DNA of 64,000 nucleotides, taken from Agrostemma githago (Eukaryota; Streptophyta; Magnoliopsida; Caryophyllales; Caryophyllaceae). The position numbers were made by a program, and so were the translations under genes. The stretch is taken from assembly GCA_958450325.1 (NCBI GenBank), contig OY288245.1, positions 66,141,441-66,205,440 of the forward strand. The letters run 5' to 3'. Every line of letters starts with the position of its first letter. Position 1 is the first letter of the stretch. Positions 22,533 to 32,950 of this stretch are shown here, one piece after another. Under the pieces are notes generated by a model. That model searched no databases. It was not told where the DNA came from and saw nothing but the letters and a program-made list of their open reading frames with translations.

Positions 22533-25018
22533 CTGGTTGTACAATAACATTGTACAACAAGGCAAAAATTGTTGAGCTTTTGTAAATATGTTTATTGAGC
22601 TTATAAAAGTTTCTGAGGAGAGTTGTAAGTTTTTGAGCTTAAACATTTATGTGATTTAACTCGACAACTTTACACTAAAGTTCAGAAAGTTTACAACAAA
22701 ACTCGAAACCTTTGTGATAAAGCTTAAAATCTTAAAACCAGTTTGTGGACATAACATAGGTCCACCCCGACGCGGCCACGCGCGGGTTTGGGGAGGCGAA
22801 TGAATCTCCATATGAGATGGTCAAATTGAAATTTAAACCGAAGTAGGAGTCGCCACCGAATTTTATGGTTATTCGGAACCATTCGAGCCCACTCTATGTC
22901 GTAGTGGGCCGTATAAAAAATACGGCCCATTTCCGATATCAGAGTTTATTGGGCTCGTCCCTTTGCATATTGATACCGATGCCGACTGGAGCGGTTAATC
23001 GTATATTGAATGACTCTCGTTGCCAATGGTTTCGGACATCCGAACCACGGTTCTGAGTAAGGGGTGAGGGTACGTGTTGGGAAGTTCACTAAGAACACCC
23101 AACCCCGCCCGCACTTAGCGGCCTTTACTAAGATATCGTTCGTTTTTGGTTTACACGGGTTAGTTCGACGGTTGAATGATATGCAAAGATTATTTTCCCT
23201 AGACATGTGAGAGAAAAATAAAATGGGTTGCTAAGTCGTTTAATGCATATTAAACTAATAACGTCAAAGTTATCTTAGCATGTGAGTTCGTTTTAGTCTA
23301 ATAAAACGATAAAAACAAATAAAAAGCTACAAACACGAGAAAACGAGTTAGTAACGGTGAATAAATCGGATAAAGATGTAAATAAATAATATGCATGATT
23401 TTAGAAAAGATTTTATGACACGTGATAGATTAACACGTGTTGACTGAGGTCAAAAAAAGTACTTATCGAAATATGTCGCGAAAGTCGCCTTTTAATATAA
23501 GGTTCGAAAAGAATTAAAAATAGAAAAGCGAAGAAATAAAAAAAAAAATAAGAACCGGCGAACCGGCTGCCGCGCGGGTTGGCTGCCGGTTTTTTTATTT
23601 GTCGAAAATCGTTAATTTTTATAAATCGCGTACAAATATGGATTAATTTATACTCGATTTATATTTTCGATATTCGTCATATTCGATATTCGATTATGAA
23701 ATCGATATCAAATAGTCAGAATGGTTTTAAAAAGGTTTTGAAAAAGGTTTGTTTTGAACGAAAACGTAAAAAAAAATTTGAACGAAAAAGATGTTAATTC
23801 TCTCCGCGTTTAAAATCATCGAATTTTGTAAAAGAAGGTAATGATTTTATTAGCATCAATGAGGATTAATTTAATTTTGTTCTTGTAGATACGATATTTG
23901 ATTAGAAAATCGGTATCGTATTTTAAGAACGTTACATAAAAAATAGTTTTGTAATATTGATTATTAAAACAAATAGAAAATATGCGACAAACGACCCGTA
24001 TTAAATATAAAATGACCGACGAAAATAATAATAAAAAAAACGTGGAGGAGGAGAAGAGAGAAGAGAGAATCGGGTTTGATTTACACCCTCAACCTACATG
24101 CTGTATTTTCTCGGTATGGAGCTTGTCGGACAATGGCTTAGGCACGGGAGCGTCGAGATGATGTGGGACGAGTTAGGGTGGTGCGGATTTTTGGTCGTGT
24201 GTGACGTCGGATTCGGCCAATTTGGACGGGTCGGTTTTGTCGGATTTTTGAAGCTACTTCGGGATTCCTTCGGACGTATGTCGAGAATATATTTTTTTGC
24301 TAGATATCGAGTATATGTATGACTAATAATTATGGTGTATTGATCGATGATTCATGTGTATTTTGTGTTGAATATGAGGTCCTATTTATAGGAGTCGAGG
24401 TAGTCTTGCTTGTGTGGCAAGAAATACCGGTTGGATAGGAAATACGAGAGTTCGTAAGGGAATAAACTTCTCGTTTCTTGGTGAAGAAGCCGAGCAACTC
24501 GGCTGAAACAGGGATATCTCGGCTGTCTTGGCCGAGTATCTGAGCTCGGGATGTAAACTGTTTCGGTTTCCGGATAGAATTTCTACTTGAGATCGAATTC
24601 TATCCTTAAACGGATTTGTTTAATATTATTTGAAGATGATTTTTGCAGTGTTTGGGACCAAATCATCCGTGTGAAGTGTCACGGCTGACTCGTGTGTCTC
24701 AAGAATATTTTTCGACCGGGTTTTGACTCGGTCGTAAAAAGACAGTTTTACCCCCGGTGTCGGAATCGACCCAAATTAGTCTCATTTGACTCGAAACGAC
24801 CCACTGGGCCTGGATATGAGGTTGGTTTTGTAAGATTTGTACTCCGTAATAAGCCTAAACCAAATGTCCATGATTTCGAGCCCATATCCGAGTCCATTAA
24901 AGCACGTTTGCGTCCTATCATCATCGGGTGTTTGGTGGGACCTACTATAGACACCTGGCGGTCAAAATGTGGGTGTCTACACAGTTGTACATCAAGCTAT
25001 GTACAACTGGTTGTATAA
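22533..25018. mobile_element. Small inverted-end repeat split by a solo LTR
   Basis: The left part begins GGTTGTACAATAACATTGTAC and the right part ends with GTTGTACATCAAGCTATGTA plus CAACTGGTTGTATAAT. These are inverted with respect to each other, and each is itself a hairpin. Only about 245 bp belong to this repeat; the rest is the solo LTR at 22744-24981. Confidence 0.45.
22744..24981 (-). mobile_element. Solo LTR (Ty3/gypsy-like), 2238 bp
   Basis: On the minus strand it runs from TGTAGACACCCACATTTTGA to ATGTTATGTCCACA. Five-base direct repeats CAGTT flank it (22739-22743 and 24982-24986). No primer site, polypurine tract or second LTR is present, so the element was probably lost by recombination between its LTRs. 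GGTGGCGACTCC occurs inside near 22850. Open frames within it are not gene-like. The lineage (Ogre/Tat-like) is a guess from the TGTAGACACC start. Confidence 0.75.
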
Positions 25019-25029
25019 TCCTCTCATTG

Positions 25030-26080
25030 AAGTGAGCGCATAGAATAAATTTATAACGACTATATAATAAATCCAAATATTGCTCTCATTACTCATAAGA
25101 GCATAGAATCACCACATGATCATCTTCCAAGACAACATAATTTGCATAAATCTTCAAAAACTTTCTTCACATCACCATGACATTGCGACCCGTTTTCTGA
25201 AAGGTAAATGATAGAATCAACTCACTACTTCAACTAGAAAATTGTATCCCTTCTTTTTAGCTTTCTAACATCATATTACACGTCCCAATCAGAGGTCTAA
25301 AGACTGAGTTATTGTCATAATACCAAACTGTTGTCTTACACTCAACGAGCTGAATCTTACACGCAAAAAGACATATCTTTGCCAATAGAAGTCATTCCAA
25401 TGACAAGAATGAGAACACAACAACAATAATAGTGACCAAATTTTATTTCTTAATTGTTGGAAAATATAGGGTCACTATAGAGGATATATATAATTAGAGA
25501 ATATACGTTGTTGTGTCGTGGTATGAAGGCCACTGGATGAGAAACAAAATTGTCCCGACTACAGTACAAATTGGAATAGGCGTTGTCCCCCAAGGTCACA
25601 GAACACTCCTCTAGGTTGTGTACTCAACTATAAGAAGTTGGAACTCAATGGTATACTTAGAATTTATCAAAGAGATTTAGATGATGGGGTATTAGAGGAT
25701 ATCTCTCATATCTCATAACTCTTGGTTTATATAAGCAAGGGTATATGAGACTAACCTCAAAAGGTATGTAGAGCTACTTTATGATGGAAATTGAATGATC
25801 ATTATTCTAAAGATAATGACATTCATACCTATCCTGATAAATTGAGTTTAATATGATAATAATGAGAGATGCCCTTACTATTCAACCATGGTCAACAATT
25901 TCACTTTGCATTATTTCTAACAATTTACGCCAATATTTAAGTGTAAATATCCAAGAATTCTCATCAGTACAAATCTCAATTTACAATATATCAATCTCTC
26001 TTATTTACAACAGTCATCAATCCCCATTAAAATTCCGAGTATAATATCTCTGTTATGTCATTTCAATTTGAGCCAATCAC
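25030..26080. other. Intergenic, no gene recognised
   Basis: AT-rich. A fragment near 25240-25320 (AGCTTTCTAACATCATATTA, then CCCAATCAGAGGTCTAAA) resembles a short piece of the Athila LTR (compare 5450-5495), so it is probably a small LTR remnant. Confidence 0.4.
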
Positions 26081-26324
26081 AATTCCCCAAATAACGGATT
26101 CTATGAAATCAGTCCAAATAACGACAATAGTTCTGCGCAAGTGGTTGCATACGTCTTAAAAGCTTGAAAACGACAAAGAACAAATAGCGAAAAGCCAATC
26201 ATTTTTGGTATCGAACTCATTTTACTGGACGTAAGTGTAATACAACATTTCTTTTTCTTTGAAATGTTTATTTACTTTATTTACATATAAACGATACATT
26301 ATTATACGTTCATTTCGGGATCAA

Positions 26325-26762
26325 CAATTCAAGCATCAATCAAGCAAAAATTGATTAAATCATTAAACAATGATTTTAAAGAGGGGCACATCAACAATAT
26401 TTCCAAGTTTTCAGTTTCAGCAAACATTGCCACTGAAAAAGCTACGGGACACAACTACGGGAATTGGATCGAATTCAGTACAAAGGTAATGGAAATGCAT
26501 CCAGATCCCATTATTCCAATGTGTATGTACAACTTTATTGAATATGACGATATTATCTCCGGAAATGTGCCGCATAATTTATATTTATGTGAAAATAATG
26601 AGATCAATATGGTTACTCGATAGACCGAAAATCATTTAGATCCCATTAGTATTTTTTTCCCTTCTGAATGCAGATGTTATTGGCAAATATGTAGACTACA
26701 ACTCAATGCACGTATCAACAAAGGGTTATCATTGGACCACAAATTTTCTTAAAAATACACGG
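26325..26762 (+). pseudogene. RPA1 / replication factor A-like OB-fold fragment
   Basis: Two exon-like pieces. The first (about 26325-26590) reads STIQASIKQKLIKSLNNDF, then ISKFSVSANIA and PMCMYNFIEYDDIISGNVPH. The second (about 26673-26761) reads VIGKYVDYNSMHVSTKG. A donor TTTAT|GTGAAAAT and acceptor AATGCAG join them in phase as YLYVIGKYV. The order 'IQA-I ... F-V--N ... F--DI ... Y--DVIGK' is that of the DNA-binding OB domain of plant RPA large subunit and its transposon-borne relatives. No start or zinc-finger end is visible, and an upstream exon candidate at 26100-26230 has a stop. It is either a decayed RPA paralogue or the RPA gene of a Helitron. Confidence 0.5.
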
Positions 26763-27214
26763 TAAGTAAAAATCAATTACGTTCAGATACATTATTCTAT
26801 GTCTATGGATTAAAATTTATGTAATTATTATTACTATGTAGGAAAGAACAAATATCGTGCTCAATTTTGGGGAATTTATATCATATATAATTACAATAAT
26901 CAATGCCCATATGTATAAATATAGGCCAATTATAGTGCTTAGACATGTGAAGCACATTGAATGGAGAGATCAGTATCATTCACAATTTTTTTTATAAACA
27001 CGTATTTCTATTTTAAAGCCACTTTATGTGAATTTTAAAAAAAAGGAGTATAGTTATAGCAAAAAGGTTAGAGATACACTTGGTGTATGAAGGGTCTCTT
27101 ACACCACCAATCACAATCTTCCACTTGGTTTATGTGAGGAATCATGTTTTTTTATTTAATTACTTAGATTTCATCATTAATTACGCTTATTAAATGATCT
27201 TTCATTAATTCTGA

Positions 27215-27425
27215 TACTCTCTCTATTACAAAATATAAGTAGTTTAAGGTTTTTGCACACTTATTAAGAAAATGTTTTAAATGGATATTAAGCTGCTTTG
27301 GAAATTGAATAAACTCTTTTTTACCAATGAAAGGAGTTTTACTACATTGAAAAATATAAAACAACTTATAAAAAGTAACATTTTGAATTCTCTAAAACTA
27401 CCTATATTATGTAACGGAGGGAGTA
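27215..27425. mobile_element. Stowaway-type MITE inside the Mutator-like element
   Basis: Ends TACTCTCTCTATTACAAAAT and the inverse form ATTATGTAACGGAGGGAGTA; the inner arms continue to pair (TATAAGTAGTTTA / TAAAACTACCTATA). Confidence 0.75.
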
Positions 27426-28083
27426 TTACTTTAATAATTAATACTAGAGTTTATATTTTAAGTATTTATACAGATACTTATTATGTATTTGATCCATAGT
27501 ATATTTGTACGGCCAGCAGTTACTTACGTCAAGTATAATTGTACACAATTTCATATTTTTGGCACATGTACCTATATCTTCATTATTTGGTTTGTGTTTT
27601 GTGTAATTTTTGTTACGATTATTTTTTATACAATGTATTTAATTAATATTTTTAAATAAAATTTAAATTTAAGTATTTTAATGCACATTTGTTTTTTTGG
27701 TGCGAAATGCACATTTGTTATTATGATGTACATTATTACTTATACAATTTTACATCGTTTGATTACTTTTCTTAAATTTGTTTATTTGTACGTTAGCCTA
27801 AGTGATGTATTATTAATGTCGTATATGATTATTATTTACTAAGATTAATCGTTGTATCGTACATCTAAACAAAATCATTTTACTTAGATTTAGAGTGCAA
27901 TATAATACTTCATTAGTGTGTGTGTATACACACACGTAATTTATTCGAGTTACGTCCGTGTGTATGCATCTTTCACCATGATAACTGTGATTAATTATTA
28001 CACGTATGTACGATATTACTAACTTATTACGATTTTGTTTTGTGATGTATATTAATATTTAATATGTAAGATAATAAATTTAG

Positions 28084-28178
28084 TACTACCTCCGATTTTT
28101 AATGTTTGCCTCATTTGATGAATATATGAGTGAAGTATTATATTGAAAGGAGGCAAACATTAAAAACCAGAGGGAGTA
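28084..28178. mobile_element. Short Stowaway-type MITE (95 bp)
   Basis: TACTACCTCCGATTTTTAAT with GTTTGCCTC at the left; inverse GAGGCAAACATT and AAAAACCAGAGGGAGTA at the right. Confidence 0.8.
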
Positions 28179-28539
28179 TTATTTATGTATATACATATGT
28201 TATATCTTATTTTTGATATACGAGTAATTTGTGATTGTTATATTTGTACTTGAGCATATATGATATTCTTATTACTACCCTACCATTTTATTGACATGAA
28301 GAGTTGAGTACTTTACTTCATTCGTATATGTATGCTAAGCTTAGTCGATATGACATACTGACATATCGCAGATATATAATTTTCATATTAATTTGTAGTA
28401 GTATGATTATTTACTTTTATTATTTGTTCTATGGTATTAAAAATTAAAAAGTTAAAGAAAATTAAAATTAAAGAACAAATACTTTTAGCCCGTATACATC
28501 CTAAATACACCTAACATAGTTACACTACTAAAAAAATAC

Positions 28540-28920
28540 ATTTTGAAAATAATATTTTTAAAACATCTTAAAAAAAATTCCTATAAAATATTAAATATAA
28601 AAATACAGTGCAAATAAAGTTTACTAAACGTTATAGAGTATAAATAAAAATGTATAAATAAAGTATAAATACCGTATAAATACACTAAAAGTATTATAAA
28701 TAAACAAAAAGTATAAATAAAATAATATACTAAATACGTAACTACAACCTACGTATAAAATACAGTATAAAAATACGTAACAAAACATACTGAGGTATAA
28801 AAATACGTCACTATAACACTAACGTATAGATACATTTAGAATACAACACCATATAAAAATACACGTATAATATGGGATATAAAAATACGCGTATAAAAAT
28901 ATGGAGTATTAAATCAGAAG
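28540..28920. repeat. Low-complexity array of ATACGTATAAAAAT-like units
   Basis: Irregular repetition of GTATAAAAATACG and TAAATACGTA over about 380 bp. Non-coding, inside the Mutator-like element. Confidence 0.6.
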
Positions 28921-29539
28921 TAAAAAAAACAAAAAAAATAGGTGATTAGGTGAGAAAGTAGTTGAGAGTTAGGTGGGGAGGTAAATTAATGAAGAATCTT
29001 GTAAAATGTAGATTCTTTTGGGTGGACAAGTGTCATGCATACATGGGTGGTGTACAAACCCTTCATAGAATGAGTGTATCCCTATCACTTCACATAGTTA
29101 TAGTCAACTTAATGCTCGGCCCATAAGCATCCAACAACTTTTTAAAATTAAAGTCAGTAATCTTACAAATTTCAAATATCCAGAACCTAGTTTCAGGGAT
29201 TTCATGGTTGAATATTTTTAAAATTTGACAATAATGTTAGACGTTAAAATTAAGAATTAGTTAACATTCATTTAATGTAACACATAATGTCGCCAACGCT
29301 TTACTTAATACTTCGTATATATTTTAACACACGAAATTTAGCCGTTGTATTGCTTTTTGTACAATGAAATAAGTTTTTCCACGCGAGACGCTTCAAGAAT
29401 CCTAGTGAACCCTAAGATCGAAGAGGTTTAAACTTTCAGCAAGAAGTAAGATCACAATTAAGTTTTTCGGGTAGTTCAATCTTTAACAAACTCACATATA
29501 TAGAGAAATAACAAAGCATGTTATGACATTCCAGTAACA

Positions 29540-30115
29540 GGACCCCTCATTGCTATGAACACTATCCCTGACAAGGCTAGGTCGTATCCCTAACCAAAAG
29601 TACTCTAAGAACACTAAGTAAAAGCAGATAGTGAAGGCAGGAGTCGATCCACCAGGAGAAAAAATTCAATTATTTGTTCCTAAGAGTTAGATTCTAGATT
29701 ATGCTCACAGTTTTTATGGGTTTTAAATAATAAAAAGCGAATAAATTACAACGACAACGATAATAAAGGGAAAGCCTAGGATCGTAGGTTCATTATGTAT
29801 ATTAGTCGGGGTTAGAAAATAGCTAAAAGAGCTATTAATCGAATTACCTAAGGTGCAAGTTCGGTCGATACAATACAATCTTTAGATCTAAACTTAACTT
29901 GCAATCGCTATAATTAAGTTAGTGTATTCGAATTATCGTCACCTAATTAGTTCTTACCCGGTCGATGGAAATCTAATTTGCTATGCTAATTAATTCAATT
30001 TTGCAACAAACAATCAATCAGGTTTAATGCGATAATCAGCGATAGTCATATGATCAATAATAAAATCAATTAAATATAACCCATCCTTATATATATTCCC
30101 TTTAATCCTAGAAAG
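29540..30115. mobile_element. Possible diverged LTR fragment
   Basis: Contains GGCAGGAGTCGATCCACCAG, the type of sequence found near the primer-side end of Athila-like LTRs here (compare GTCGAGGTCGGTCCACAG at 30667-30684). No ends or target duplication were identified. Confidence 0.35.
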
Positions 30116-30560
30116 TAAATTAGCTACGCATAATAAAACTAATCAAACAAACAATAGTTAATTCGAATCTAAGCATATTAAGATGACATAAAGTAATTAG
30201 CAATAATAAATGGACAATAATTATAAGACAATAAATTGTAAGCAAAACAATAAACAAAATACAGTGAATTATAGGCAAATGAATACATAATATTCCGTAA
30301 TAACCAAATAACATACGGGCATACGGAGTATCAAAATTATACGGAGTACTAGGTATAATTTCATAATACTGAGCGGATATATAATTTCCGAAGCCTTACT
30401 TTTATACTAATTAAAAAATCAGTTATTTGTTTAATAGTAATCATATTTAACTTCGTTAATATAATTAAATAAAAATACTTACCATATTTTACAATTAAAA
30501 AATTATAAAAACTATAGTCCGTACTATTTTATAAATATCTTATCATTAAATGGTGAGTAT

Positions 30561-30565
30561 ATACT
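30561..30565. repeat. Target-site duplication ATACT, left
   Basis: ATACT directly abuts the LTR end (TGATCGCC); its twin is at 53787-53791, proving both outer ends of the 23 kb nested insertion. Confidence 0.9.
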
Positions 30566-30802
30566 TGATCGCCTCCCAATCGGATCGGTCGTTAACGAAG
30601 GACGGGGGATCAAACGATATTTGTAAGACTCGAGATTACACAAAAACAAACAAGTATTCGTGGTAAGTCGAGGTCGGTCCACAGGGAACGGAGTGCAATT
30701 GAGTAAGAGAAGTGTGTTTGGGGTCTAAAAAGGGGGTTTTAAGGGCCGAGTCTACACTAAAACGCAATAAATAACTAGAGATGATCAATTAAGGAAAAAG
30801 GT
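30566..30802 (-). repeat. 3' LTR of Athila copy R, outer piece
   Basis: Matches 51884-52115 of the 5' LTR almost base for base. It ends where the Tat element begins; the last five bases AAGGT (30798-30802) are the Tat target duplication. Confidence 0.9.
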
Positions 30803-31487
30803 TGTTCCGGTATCGGAATCAATTAACCCGACTGCGAATTCGGGTTCTTATTGTTCGAATATTGCTTGATTGATTTCACGATTCTCTCCTTCTTCTTACT
30901 CCACGGGTCAGACTTTTCCCGGCGGATCGAGCCTGCTCCCTGCACAACGAACGCACAGGGCCTCGGAGGTTGTCCGAGGAAATCCTCTCCGATGCCTAAG
31001 TCAGTCCGTGAATGCCTTGAAGAACCTAGTTCGTGAGGAGCTAGGTGGCGTTTTTTAGAGTAAGAGTCTAGAGAGAGAAAATCCAACCCTTGGAAAGTTG
31101 GAGGAAAAGGGGTATTTATACCTTCCCTCAAGAGAGAGGGAAGAGAGGGAAAAAGAGTAGGATAATGGGTGGATGGTAAAGCGACACGTGGATCCATTTT
31201 GTCCACCCATTATCCCTTACCTTAGGCGAAATGATGGAGGGGTCCCTGGTAGCCCCTGCCCTGCCTGGGGGAGAAGTCCCCTGGAGACAGGCGAGTAGGG
31301 GGTCTTGAAGCCCTGCTCGGTGGGCCGCATCGCCCTGCTGGGCAGGCGATTACCTGAAGCTACCCCTTGGGGGTTCCTTGGTGATCTATCCTGACAGCCT
31401 GCTGGGCGGGCTCCTCTGGTTTCTCGGGTCGGGTCGCCTTGGGGCCTGCCAGGCAGGCGACCCAACTCAGGCTTCCGACCCCCATCA
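30803..31487 (-). repeat. 3' LTR of Tat element
   Basis: 685 bp. It carries the inverted repeat GGATAATGGGTGGA (31160-31173) / TCCACCCATTATCC (31202-31215), and GC-rich pieces around CCTGCTGGGCAGGC and GCCTGCCAGGCAGGC. The sequence just inside it on the minus strand (GGTGAGGGCCAAT) is a poor polypurine tract. Confidence 0.92.
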
Positions 31488-31833
31488 ATTGGCCCTCACC
31501 GGCTGGGGGGAAGCGGGGCTTCCCTTTAGCAGGTGAACTCTTGATTCAGATGGTGGGAGGTTGACTTGTTGGCTTCACTATTGCATTTAATGCGTTTGCA
31601 TGTTCCCGAGGGAGGAGACTTAACTGCATTGGGCATGCAAAGAGTTGGGATGTCTTTTGGTCGCTCATCGGATTTTTGGGCAGCGTGCTGGTTTGATGAT
31701 TGGTTGCGTCTTCTGCCGAGGTGGTTGGAGTGCCATTTAATGCCTTGGCTTTCCCCTCGTATAATTTCCGGCTTTTCTTGCCATTTTGTCAACATATCTT
31801 CACTTTCCTACTGCTTTTTCTTCTTATAGAACC

Positions 31834-32421
31834 ATGTCTTGGGTTAAGAAGACAGTTGTTCGTTATGGAGTTCGCACTATTAGCTTTCTCTTCAGGGGGT
31901 TTTGGAGGCTGAGGTATGCCAGGGCGGCTTTTCTGGCCCTGCGCCGTAGTCGACATCTGCGCTCTCGCCCTCACCGGAACACCAAGAGAGCTCTCGTCAG
32001 GGCAGGCAAGCGCCCTAACAAATTTTCATCTCCGGTAGGTTCCCGGTTCAAACGTTGTCTTCAGGGTGGAGGTTGTTTTGACAGGGGGTGCCATGAGTGC
32101 TTTCCCTGGCTGCACCCTGAACAATTTGACCCTAACTGTCATGAGTTGAACTCCTCTTCGGAGTCGGGCTCCTCCTCCCCTCTGGTGAGGAGAGTGGGTT
32201 GCGGCTCTTGTGATGACAATCAGGCAGTCCCTTATGGCAGGGACTGGGACGTCAGCAATCGCGATTCTGGAGATAGTGAGGGTCTGGGCTACTCGTCTGA
32301 CAAAGATGAGGATGGACTCCCTGACGACCCCTTCAAGGACTCTAGTGACTGGGACTGGGGGTCTGACGCAGGAGGCCAGGACAGTCCTGGGGATTACTCC
32401 CCGGATTTAGATGATGACTAG
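31834..32421 (+). CDS. Antisense gene A of Tat element, unknown function
   Basis: 195 codons from ACCATGTCTTGG, opposite to gag-pol. The first ~90 residues are strongly basic (MSWVKKTVVRYGVRT, RSRHLRSRPHRNTKRALVRA). A cysteine/histidine-rich middle follows (CLQGGGCFDRGCHECFPWLH), then a very acidic, serine-rich C-terminal half ending SPDLDDD. I recognise no family. The frame is intact, which is notable in an otherwise damaged element. A longer start at 31786 is possible, but the ATG at 31834 has the better context and follows a pyrimidine-rich TTCTTATAG that could be a splice acceptor. A polyadenylation-like AATGAAAG lies near 32530. Short antisense ORFs in this position are known in Tat elements; their role is not. 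Confidence 0.55.
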   Translation: MSWVKKTVVRYGVRTISFLFRGFWRLRYARAAFLALRRSRHLRSRPHRNTKRALVRAGKRPNKFSSPVGSRFKRCLQGGGCFDRGCHECFPWLHPEQFDPNCHELNSSSESGSSSPLVRRVGCGSCDDNQAVPYGRDWDVSNRDSGDSEGLGYSSDKDEDGLPDDPFKDSSDWDWGSDAGGQDSPGDYSPDLDDD

Positions 32422-32587
32422 GCCTGCCCACAGGGTGCAGGCGCATTGAGCGGGCAATTTAGGCTCCTTTTGTATTTTCTACTTGCCTTGTGCAGAATGT
32501 AACCTGCTCATTTTCGGGCTCTTTTCAGATTAATGAAAGATCCGGCAGTTTGTTTATGTGTGCCATTTTTTTTTTTGCACGAATGAA

Positions 32588-32747
32588 TGACGTCACAGGG
32601 TGATTAATCCTCTAACGCCTTTTTGTCTTCTCAAGGCTCTTCTTGGGAAGAGGTGGGCGGTTGGTTGTTAAAGCGTGACACGTGGGGCAGTTTATGGGGA
32701 GATTTTTGTTGGAGGGGCGACCCTTCAGTTGCCCGGGTCTATATAAG
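32588..32747 (+). promoter_or_regulatory. Promoter of antisense gene B
   Basis: In order: the perfect palindrome TGACGTCA (32588-32595), the G-box CACGTG (32679-32684) and TATATAAG (32740-32747), followed by a CT-rich leader (CTTCTCCTCCCCCC). TGACGTCA and CACGTG are standard plant bZIP/bHLH sites. The layout is that of an ordinary plant RNA polymerase II promoter inside the retroelement. Confidence 0.65.
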
Positions 32748-32887
32748 CCCTTCTCCTCCCCCCATTTCCCTCTTTCACACTTTTTTCAAAACTCAAAACC
32801 CTTCTTCATACTTCTCCCCTCTTTGCAGCTGGAATAAGACTGAGGAGCCCTTCCCTTCGGATTTTCAAGCGGCGGTTATCGCTCTAG

Positions 32888-32949
32888 GTTAGAATCTTAC
32901 TCTAAATCCTCGCCTTTTCATTTCCTCATACTTTTCCTTCATAAATCAG
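32888..32949 (+). other. Leader intron of antisense gene B
   Basis: CTCTAG|GTTAGAATC to a pyrimidine-rich stretch ending ATAAATCAG, one base before CATG of the start codon at 32951. 62 bp, short but typical in composition. Confidence 0.45.
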
Positions 32950-32950
32950 C

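Larger units (their letters stand above)
27060..29093. mobile_element. Mutator-like non-autonomous element
   Basis: 2034 bp bounded by inverted repeats of roughly 80-90 bp: left GGTTAGAGATACACTTGGTG with GTATGAAGGGTC, right (inverted) GATAGGGATACACTCATTCT with ATGAAGGGTT. Direct repeats ATAGTTATAG flank it at 27050-27059 and 29094-29103, the 9-10 bp size of Mutator insertions. No transposase is seen. It has itself been hit by two Stowaway MITEs. Confidence 0.7.

Noticed and set aside
24098..25018. Open frames inside the solo LTR
   Set aside because: They lie wholly within LTR sequence and match no family I know.
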